A DNA stretch of 6,308 nt from an uncultured Thiomonas sp. Lineage in GTDB: Bacteria; Pseudomonadota; Gammaproteobacteria; Burkholderiales; Burkholderiaceae_C. The stretch covers positions 1 to 6,308 of the forward strand of contig CALBRU010000111.1 of assembly GCA_937927695.1 (NCBI GenBank), read 5' to 3'. Numbering within the stretch: the first letter of the stretch is position 1; the number at the start of each line of letters is the position of its first letter. Below, in pieces: positions 1 to 4,564 of this stretch. Both the position numbers and the translations under genes were made by a program. The notes beneath the pieces were generated by a model. The model had not been told where the DNA came from. It saw only the letters and a program-made list of their open reading frames with translations, and searched no databases.

Positions 1-44
1 GCATCCACACCGCCCTTTTTCGCCTTCCACGCCCCAAGCCCGAC

Positions 45-73
45 AGGCTCCTAGGCGTCACCCTGCCTACAAT
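45..73 (+). promoter_or_regulatory. Candidate sigma70 promoter for the riboswitch-cytX transcript
   Basis: TACAAT at 68-73 matches the -10 consensus TATAAT at five of six positions. It lies 15 bases before the start of the riboswitch P1 helix, so transcription would begin near position 80. The -35 region is weak: at 17-base spacing the hexamer is AGGCTC (45-50), a poor match to TTGACA. The assignment rests on the -10 box and its position just ahead of a riboswitch leader. No gene is visible in bases 1-88. Confidence 0.45.
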
Positions 74-88
74 CGACGCCGTGCCGCA

Positions 89-193
89 ATCCTGCGGTGC
101 AACGCTGGGGGTGCGGGCTGCAGCAGCAGGCAGCTTCGCTGAGAGAGTCCCTTTGAACCTGATTGAGGTCATCCTCGCGCAGGGAAGCAGGAT
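89..193 (+). ncRNA. TPP riboswitch aptamer (THI box)
   Basis: The conserved THI-box strings appear in order. GGGGGTGC is at 107-114, GCTGAGA (pyrimidine-binding arm) at 138-144, TTTGAACCTGAT at 152-163 and GCGCAGGGAA at 177-186. Helices can be drawn: P1 89-95 with 187-193 (7 bp); P2 108-112 with 147-151 (includes G-U pairs); P3 113-121 with 130-139 (one bulged U); P4 CCTG 158-161 with CAGG 180-183; P5 GAGG 165-168 with CCTC 173-176, loop TCAT. TPP binding normally turns off the gene downstream, here cytX, a thiamine-precursor transporter, which fits. One oddity: 12 bases (96-107) separate P1 from P2, where known aptamers have almost none. That stretch holds a second GGTGC (96-100). Confidence 0.93.
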
Positions 194-223
194 GGGCAGC
201 GCGTGCGATGGCGCGCGCTGCCC
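194..223 (+). promoter_or_regulatory. Strong hairpin just after the riboswitch (expression platform)
   Basis: GGGCAGCGCG (194-203) is a perfect reverse complement of CGCGCTGCCC (214-223). Three more pairs, two of them G-U, can close the stem down to a GATG loop. The stem begins on the base after the aptamer P1 helix. Only TTT (231-233) follows after a GC spacer, so it is a poor intrinsic terminator by the usual U-tract rule. It may act as a Rho-linked or translational control element. GGCAGC in P3 (129-134) is identical to GGCAGC in this stem (195-200). It could therefore compete for GCTGCC at 217-222, giving a possible switch when TPP is absent. That switch is inference. Confidence 0.55.
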
Positions 224-230
224 GGCCGGG

Positions 231-252
231 TTTCTGCGCGAGCACGCAGAAA
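231..252 (+). promoter_or_regulatory. Second hairpin ending 6 bases before the cytX start
   Basis: TTTCTGCG (231-238) pairs perfectly with CGCAGAAA (245-252) around the loop CGAGCA. The helix ends six bases before the ATG at 259 and covers the region where a ribosome binding site should be. No clear Shine-Dalgarno sequence is present; the only G run, GGG at 254-256, is too close to the start. The hairpin could block ribosome access, which would make this a translational riboswitch, but the sequence alone cannot show which state TPP favours. Confidence 0.45.
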
Positions 253-258
253 TGGGCC

Positions 259-1623
259 ATGGCAACACACACAACTTCAAGTGACGCGGCGCACGCGTCC
301 AATGCCTCGGTTCCCGCAGCGGAACGCATTTTCACCTTCACCGATGCCGCCGCGCTGTGGTTCAGTCTGGGGGTGGGGCTGTTGGTCATGCAGGTGGGCG
401 CGTATCTGCGGCCGGGCTTGAGCCTGCCGCAGGCGGCTGGGGCGATTGCGCTGGGGTCCTTGCTGGGCGCGGGTTTGCTGGCTTGGGTGGCGGGGATCGG
501 CAGCCGACACGGTCTGTCGAGTTCGGCGCTGATCGGGCGCACACTGGGGCAGCGCTTCGCCATGCTGCCCGTGGCGCTCAATGTGGTGCAACTGCTGGGC
601 TGGACGGCGTTCGAGCTGGTGATCATGCGCGATGGCACCCGCACCATCGTCGAGCAGGTGTTCGGTGCGCGCGGGGCCTGGGTGCCCGTGGTGGCGACGT
701 TGGCCTGGGGCTCGCTGCTGCTGGTGCTGGCCAGCGGGCGGATGATCGGGCTGGTGCGGCGCTTCGTCAGCCGCGCGGCAATGCCGCTTATCGTCGCCTC
801 GCTGCTGTGGCTGAGCTATCAGTTCGGACTCAAAGCCTGGCAGCACGGCTTTGCCACGCTGTGGGCGCAGCCGGGCGACGGTTCGATGAGCTTGCTGGCG
901 GCGGTGGATCTGGTGATCGCCATGCCGGTGTCGTGGCTGCCGCTGGTGGCCGACTATGCCCGCTACGGGCGCAACGCAGGCGCCACCGCGCGCGGCACCT
1001 GGCTGGGCTATGCCGCGGCGAACATCTGGTGCTACGGCCTGGGCGTGCTGGTCATCAGCGTGTCGCCTGCCAATATCGACATGCTCAGCACCCTGCTGCT
1101 GGCGCAGGGCGGATTGATTGCGCTGGGTTTCATTTTGGTGGACGAGGTGGACAACGCCTATGGCGACGTGCATTCGGGCGCGGTATCGACCGACTTCCTC
1201 GCAAGAACATGCAGGGCCGCCCCAAGTGTTCTTGACCCCCAAGGGGGGCGGGTCGGCGAGCCGACCCTGGGGGCTGTCAACAGCCGCTGGAGCATTCGTC
1301 GTATTGGCATGACGTTGGTGCTGCTGGCCACCGCGGCGGCGTTGGCGCTGCCGATGCATGCGCTTGAGCCCTTTTTGCTCACCCTCAGTTCAATTTTCGT
1401 GCCACTGTTCGGCGTGGTGATCGCACAGCTGGCACCGGGTTTGCCGCCGCAGAGCAACTGGCGCTGGGGGCCGATGACCGTGTGGTTGCTGGGCATCGGC
1501 GTGTTCCAGTTGGGCACGGTGTGGTGGCCGAATTGGGGCTCGGCCCTGCCCAGCCTGGCCTTCACATTGCTGGCGGCGGGGGCGCTGCGCTGGCGCGAGG
1601 CGCGGGCGCCTGCGGCGGCTTAG
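259..1623 (+). CDS. cytX: CytX-type hydroxymethylpyrimidine transporter (NCS1 family)
   Basis: A 454-residue inner-membrane protein with about 12 hydrophobic segments, as in the nucleobase:cation symporter-1 family. The CytX branch is thought to import HMP, the pyrimidine half of thiamine. Support comes from the TPP riboswitch ahead of it, the thiamine salvage genes facing it, and the family-like stretch DEVDNAYGDVHSGAVS (residues 295-310) near the middle of the transporter. The ATG at 259 is preferred because earlier in-frame starts lie inside the riboswitch or the 194-223 hairpin. Ribosome binding is weak or hidden. Residues about 315-341 look like an added segment encoded by a repeat element; without it the protein would be about 427 residues. 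The gap falls in a loop between hydrophobic segments, so the reading frame and probably the fold survive. The substrate is inferred from context, not proven. The TAG stop overlaps the convergent thiD stop. Confidence 0.88.
   Translation: MATHTTSSDAAHASNASVPAAERIFTFTDAAALWFSLGVGLLVMQVGAYLRPGLSLPQAAGAIALGSLLGAGLLAWVAGIGSRHGLSSSALIGRTLGQRFAMLPVALNVVQLLGWTAFELVIMRDGTRTIVEQVFGARGAWVPVVATLAWGSLLLVLASGRMIGLVRRFVSRAAMPLIVASLLWLSYQFGLKAWQHGFATLWAQPGDGSMSLLAAVDLVIAMPVSWLPLVADYARYGRNAGATARGTWLGYAAANIWCYGLGVLVISVSPANIDMLSTLLLAQGGLIALGFILVDEVDNAYGDVHSGAVSTDFLARTCRAAPSVLDPQGGRVGEPTLGAVNSRWSIRRIGMTLVLLATAAALALPMHALEPFLLTLSSIFVPLFGVVIAQLAPGLPPQSNWRWGPMTVWLLGIGVFQLGTVWWPNWGSALPSLAFTLLAAGALRWREARAPAAA
1201..1285. 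repeat. Hairpin-rich GC element inserted in frame within cytX
   Basis: Four inverted repeats are packed into 84 bases. CAAGAAC (1202-1208) pairs with GTTCTTG (1228-1234). CCCCCA (1236-1241) pairs with TGGGGG (1268-1273) and encloses GGGTCGGC (1250-1257), which pairs with GCCGACCC (1260-1267). GGCTGT (1272-1277) pairs with ACAGCC (1280-1285). The encoded residues (about 315-341: ARTCRAAPSV, LDPQGGRVGE, PTLGAVN) are hydrophilic and unlike the surrounding membrane protein. The codons include AGA, AGG, ACA, AGT and GGG-GGG, rare elsewhere in this gene. The length of about 81 bases keeps the frame. It resembles the small palindromic GC repeats scattered through Burkholderiales genomes, but that is from memory. 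Exact ends are uncertain and no target duplication is obvious. Confidence 0.6.
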
Positions 1624-2480
1624 AGCGGTAGGCGCTTCGTCGCCAAAGGTGCGTGGCCGTGGTTGAGCGGGCCGTGGCCGTGGCCGAGGTGCATGTCGGC
1701 TCCGGCGAGCAGGGCTTGTTGCACATAGTCCCGACCGTGCGCTACGGCGTCGGCCAGGGGTTCACCCAGAGCGAGATAGCACGCGATGGCCGATGACAGG
1801 CTGCAGCCCGTGCCGTGGGTGTTGCGCGTGGGGATGCGCGGCGCTTCCCAGCGCCGCATCTCGCCGTCGGGCAGACGCAGCAGGTCGGTGAGCTGTGGGC
1901 CGGGCAAGTGGCCCCCCTTGAGCAGCACCGCGTGAGCGCCCAGCACATGCAGCAGATTGGCCGTGTCTTCCAGTGCGTCGACGTTTATGCTGCTCAGCCG
2001 CAGCAGCCAGGCGGCTTCGTCGAGGTTGGGGGTGATCAGGGTGGCGAGGGGAAAGAGCTCATCAACGAGATGGTCCACGGTGGATTCGGTGATCAGCTTG
2101 TCGCCGCTGGTAGCGACCATCACCGGGTCGAGCACCACATGGGCGAAGCGATGGCGGCGGATGGCCTCGGCCACCACCCGTACCACGCCCACGTCGTGCA
2201 GCATGCCGATTTTCACCGCATCCACGCCGATGTCTTCGACCACCGCGTCGATCTGCTGTGCGAGCAATTCGGGCGGCAGCGCCTGAATGGCGCGCACGCC
2301 CTGCGTGTTCTGCGCCGTGATGGCGGTGATGGCCGTCATGCCATAACAGCCCAGCGCCGCCATCGTTTTGAGGTCCGCCTGAATGCCGGCGCCGCCGCCG
2401 CTGTCGGAGCCGGCAATGCTCAGCACGCGGGCGTAACGCGCTACGGCAGGGGTGTCTTGCAGGGGTTCGGTCGCGTTCAT
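1620..2480 (-). CDS. thiD: Hydroxymethylpyrimidine / phosphomethylpyrimidine kinase ThiD
   Basis: A 286-residue cytoplasmic kinase of the ribokinase superfamily. It phosphorylates HMP to HMP-P and then HMP-PP, the pyrimidine donor for ThiE. Visible motifs are AGSDSGGGAGIQAD (residues 23-36), TAQNTQGV, LDPVMVATSGDKL, TPNLDEA, LLKGGH, and HGTGCSLSSAIA, whose HGTGC (222-226) carries the catalytic Cys226. Length is close to the family norm of about 265-285. The start at 2480 is chosen because its ATG overlaps the thiE TGA (ATGA at 2477-2480) and places the glycine-rich motif normally; a start at 2555 would add 25 residues read from inside thiE. No Shine-Dalgarno sequence precedes it, so translation is probably coupled to thiE. 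The C-terminus has a His/Gly-rich tail (HLGHGHGPLNHGHAPL), longer than the short histidine tail I recall from other proteobacterial ThiD proteins. The stop overlaps that of cytX. Confidence 0.96.
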   Translation of the reverse strand: MNATEPLQDTPAVARYARVLSIAGSDSGGGAGIQADLKTMAALGCYGMTAITAITAQNTQGVRAIQALPPELLAQQIDAVVEDIGVDAVKIGMLHDVGVVRVVAEAIRRHRFAHVVLDPVMVATSGDKLITESTVDHLVDELFPLATLITPNLDEAAWLLRLSSINVDALEDTANLLHVLGAHAVLLKGGHLPGPQLTDLLRLPDGEMRRWEAPRIPTRNTHGTGCSLSSAIACYLALGEPLADAVAHGRDYVQQALLAGADMHLGHGHGPLNHGHAPLATKRLPL

Positions 2481-3139
2481 GAATGGACGAAGGAGGACGA
2501 GTCGGTGAGCTGGCGCAAGGCTTGCGCAGCCGTGGCGGGGTCGGGCGCGGCGCACAGCGCCCGCACCACGGCCAAACCGTCGGCGCCTGCGGCCAGCACT
2601 TGCGCGGCATTCAAAAGATCGATGCCGCCAATGGCGATCAAAGGCAGATCGGTGAGCGCGCGCATTGCCCGCAGCCCTTCGAGGCCGAGTGCGGGAGCGG
2701 TGTTTTGTTTGCTCGGGGTGGAAAACACCGGGCTGACGCCGAGGTAATCCACCGGCATGTTGGCCGCCGCGCGCACCTGCTCGGGGTTTTCGACCGACAG
2801 GCCGATGAGGGCGTGCGGCATCAACCGTCGCACGTCTTCGGGCGGCAGATCGCTCTGGCCGACATGCACGCCGTCTGCGCCCACGGCCAGCGCCACGTCG
2901 AGCCGATCGTTGATGATCAGCGGCACCCCCAGCGGTGCGAGCAGGGCTCTGAGCGCGCGGGCGCGTTCGACGAAAGGCCGGGTGTCGAGCTGCTTTTCGC
3001 GCAACTGCACGCAGGTGGCTCCGCCCCTCACCGCTGCGGCGACCACGGCCTCAACGCCACGTGGGCCGCACAGGGCGGCGTCGGTGACGAGGTGCAGCCG
3101 CAGCGCGGCCAAGGGCCAGCGACGGGCGGCTTCAGTCAT
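2477..3139 (-). CDS. thiE: Thiamine-phosphate synthase ThiE
   Basis: A 220-residue TIM-barrel enzyme. It joins HMP-PP and hydroxyethylthiazole phosphate to give thiamine phosphate and pyrophosphate in the cytoplasm. Motifs appear in the expected order: HLVTD (16-20), VQLREK (44-49), IINDR (75-79), DGVHVGQSDL (89-98), the phosphate-binding stretch GVSPVFSTPSK (134-144), and AIGGI (169-173). The length matches the family (about 210-220). The ATG at 3137-3139 lies within the end of thiM, an 8-base overlap, and the stop forms an ATGA junction with thiD, so the three genes are almost certainly co-transcribed. No Shine-Dalgarno sequence is visible ahead of the start. The P-S-K in the phosphate loop replaces the T-x-T-K form seen in E. 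coli ThiE, a modest change that should not affect the assignment. Confidence 0.96.
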   Translation of the reverse strand: MTEAARRWPLAALRLHLVTDAALCGPRGVEAVVAAAVRGGATCVQLREKQLDTRPFVERARALRALLAPLGVPLIINDRLDVALAVGADGVHVGQSDLPPEDVRRLMPHALIGLSVENPEQVRAAANMPVDYLGVSPVFSTPSKQNTAPALGLEGLRAMRALTDLPLIAIGGIDLLNAAQVLAAGADGLAVVRALCAAPDPATAAQALRQLTDSSSFVHS

Positions 3140-3959
3140 CGGCTTGCAGGCGCAGGCGGGCGTGGAAGGTTTCTGCGTCCAGAAGTTGCAGGCCGTCGAG
3201 CAGGGCGATTTGCAACTGGCCGACGCCGCGGCCCTGCGCTTGCACTTGCTCGGCGGCGATTTCGCCGACCACGCCGAGATAGGCCATCGCGGCGATGGTG
3301 GCGTGAAACGCGTCGGGCTGCACGGCGCAGAAAGCGCCGATCAGCGCCGTGGCTGAGCAGCCCACGCCCGTGACTCGGGTCATCCACACATGCCCGTTGG
3401 ACAGGCGCACATGACGGCCATCGGGCGCGAGGATGTGGTCGGTCGCGCCACTCACGCAGACCACAGCGCCCAGGCGGGCGGCGAGCGTGCGCGCGGCCTG
3501 CACCGCGTCGTCTGACGCGGCGGCGCTGTCCACCCCGCGGGTGGCTGCCTCCACCCCGGCGACACTGAGAATCTCCGAGGCGTTGCCGCGCAACACCGTG
3601 GGGCTGCCGGCGGCGAGCAACTCGGCAACGGCGCGGTTGCGGTAGGGGGTGGCCCCCGCGCCCACCGGGTCGAGGATCACCGGAATGCCGCGCCCGCGCG
3701 CCGTCTTCAGCGCCAAGATCATGGCCTCGATCCACTCCGGCGATAAAGTGCCGATATTGAGCACCAGGGCCTGAGCAATGCCGGCCATGTCGCGAACCTC
3801 TTCGCGGGCGTGCGCCATGACCGGCGCAGCGCCCAGCGCCAGCAGAGCATTGGCGTTGTAGTTCATCACCACGAAATTGGTGATGTTGTGTACCAGCGGT
3901 TGTTGCTGGCGCACGGCGAGCACATCGGCCCAGAGAGAGTCGGCATTAGGGGACGGCAT
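3132..3959 (-). CDS. thiM: Hydroxyethylthiazole kinase ThiM
   Basis: A 275-residue ribokinase-superfamily enzyme. It phosphorylates the thiazole alcohol (THZ, 4-methyl-5-hydroxyethylthiazole) recovered from broken-down thiamine and supplies ThiE. Key motifs are PLVHNITNFVVMN (21-33), LNIGTL (67-72), LDPVGAGAT (96-104), RGNASEI (124-130) and VTGVGCSATA, with the catalytic-site Cys at residue 201. Length is typical (about 265-275). It is the first thi gene in the minus-strand run, starting 59 bases after the rlmH stop. That gap contains no TPP riboswitch and no convincing promoter, so expression may depend on read-through from rlmH or on a weak local promoter. The start is the first ATG giving a normal N-terminus; no Shine-Dalgarno sequence is seen ahead of it. 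Together with ThiD and ThiE it makes a salvage set that does not depend on new thiazole synthesis. Confidence 0.95.
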   Translation of the reverse strand: MPSPNADSLWADVLAVRQQQPLVHNITNFVVMNYNANALLALGAAPVMAHAREEVRDMAGIAQALVLNIGTLSPEWIEAMILALKTARGRGIPVILDPVGAGATPYRNRAVAELLAAGSPTVLRGNASEILSVAGVEAATRGVDSAAASDDAVQAARTLAARLGAVVCVSGATDHILAPDGRHVRLSNGHVWMTRVTGVGCSATALIGAFCAVQPDAFHATIAAMAYLGVVGEIAAEQVQAQGRGVGQLQIALLDGLQLLDAETFHARLRLQADD

Positions 3960-3991
3960 GATTTTGAGCGGCGAAGTCGAGCCCTGATTAT

Positions 3992-4005
3992 CGCCGCGCG
4001 CGGCG
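3992..4005. other. Perfect 14-base GC palindrome between rlmH and thiM
   Basis: CGCCGCG (3992-3998) is directly followed by its reverse complement CGCGGCG (3999-4005). In the 59-base gap between the rlmH stop and the thiM start this is the only structure I can see. On the minus strand GATAAT (3987-3992) abuts it, which resembles a -10 box, but no -35 match lies at the right distance. It could be an operator, a weak hairpin or chance in GC-rich DNA. Confidence 0.3.
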
Positions 4006-4018
4006 CGGCGGCAGGCCG

Positions 4019-4489
4019 TCAGGCGCGGTGATAGGGATGGCCGCTGAGCAGGCTGTGCGCGCGGTAAAGCTGTTCGGCCAGCAGCACCCGCACGAGGCCG
4101 TGGGGCAGGGTGAGGTCGGAGAGTCGCAGCAAGGTGTCGGCCTTCTGTTTGAGGCGCGGGGCCAGTCCGTCCGCGCCGCCAATGACCAGCGCGACATCGC
4201 GGCCTTCCTGGCGCCAGTGCTGCAAGGCTTCAGCCAGCGCGGCGGTGGTGAGGCGCTGCCCACGTTCATCGAGGGTGACCAGGCGCGCGCCCGCGGGCAC
4301 GGCCGCCTCGATACGTTGGGCCTCGCGTTCCATCACCGCTTCGGCGCTGATGCTGGAGCTGCGCATCTCCGCCTTGATCTCCTTGAGCAGCAGGGGGGTT
4401 TCAGGCGGCAGGCGCTTGGCGTAGTCGGCATAGGCTTCGTCCACCCAGCGCGGCATGCGCTGGCCCACGGCGAGCAGCCAGAGTTTCAT
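4019..4489 (-). CDS. rlmH: 23S rRNA (pseudouridine-1915-N3) methyltransferase RlmH
   Basis: A 156-residue SPOUT-class methyltransferase, matching the family length (155 in E. coli). It uses S-adenosylmethionine to methylate pseudouridine 1915 in helix 69 of 23S rRNA on assembled ribosomes. Family marks are the N-terminal KLWLLAVGQ, LDERGQ (73-78), VIGGADGL (102-109) and the C-terminal knot region LPHGLVRVLLAEQLYRA (128-144), ending in GHPYHR (150-155). All the conserved positions I know are present. It follows rsfS after 70 bases, the usual order in many bacteria. In the Burkholderiales I recall, maf and rng come next; here thiM follows instead. No clear Shine-Dalgarno sequence precedes the ATG. 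Confidence 0.97.
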   Translation of the reverse strand: MKLWLLAVGQRMPRWVDEAYADYAKRLPPETPLLLKEIKAEMRSSSISAEAVMEREAQRIEAAVPAGARLVTLDERGQRLTTAALAEALQHWRQEGRDVALVIGGADGLAPRLKQKADTLLRLSDLTLPHGLVRVLLAEQLYRAHSLLSGHPYHRA

Positions 4490-4524
4490 GCGTGGCCCGA
4501 CGGCGGGTCAGACAGCCGCGAGGT

Positions 4525-4541
4525 GTTCACAAAACGTTCAC
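4525..4541. repeat. Spaced direct repeat GTTCAC between rsfS and rlmH
   Basis: GTTCAC occurs at 4525-4530 and again at 4536-4541, 11 bases apart, about one DNA helix turn. On the coding (minus) strand it reads GTGAAC, GTTTT, GTGAAC. The spacing would suit a dimeric protein bound to one face of the DNA, but a chance repeat is equally possible. Nothing else in the 70-base gap (4490-4559) looks like a promoter or terminator. Confidence 0.35.
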
Positions 4542-4542
4542 G

Positions 4543-4564
4543 AGATAGTCAGGAGATGGTCAGG
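4543..4564. repeat. Tandem 11-base duplication covering the rsfS stop codon
   Basis: AGATAGTCAGG (4543-4553) is followed at once by AGATGGTCAGG (4554-4564), identical but for one base. The second copy contains the rsfS stop (TGA on the minus strand, 4560-4562). The first copy carries the same TGA at 4549-4551 in another frame, because 11 is not a multiple of three. It looks like a slippage duplication at the gene end. Confidence 0.6.

Noticed and set aside
1..44. Possible divergent gene start on the minus strand (ATG at 2-4 with a purine-rich stretch before it)
   Set aside because: Only one codon lies inside the window, so it cannot be supported.
163..258. Upstream in-frame starts for cytX (TTG at 163, ATG at 208)
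   Set aside because: TTG at 163 is inside the conserved riboswitch core and ATG at 208 is in the loop region of the 194-223 hairpin. The extra residues are Arg/Ala-rich and unlike a transporter N-terminus.
1236..1273. Mid-gene hairpin in cytX as an intrinsic terminator
   Set aside because: No T tract follows it, the reading frame continues through it, and membrane-protein sequence resumes after it.
277..1359. Long open frame of 360 codons on the minus strand opposite cytX
   Set aside because: Its product is rich in Arg, His, Gln and Pro and shows no family motif. It is the mirror of a GC-rich coding gene, as are the other long frames opposite or out of phase with thiD, thiE, rsfS and nadD.
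2490..2507. Perfect plus-strand Shine-Dalgarno string AAGGAGG (2490-2496) followed by GTG at 2505
   Set aside because: The frame after it is the antisense shadow of thiE with no recognisable protein. On the minus strand the same bases read CCTCCTT inside thiE, most likely chance.
2481..2555. Longer thiD beginning at 2555
   Set aside because: The extra 25 residues come from the end of thiE in another frame, and the ATGA junction at 2477-2480 gives a better start with a normal N-terminus.
3987..4015. Minus-strand promoter for thiM based on GATAAT (3987-3992)
   Set aside because: The -10 match is good but the bases at 16-18 spacing (CCTGCC and neighbours) do not resemble TTGACA, so I do not call it.
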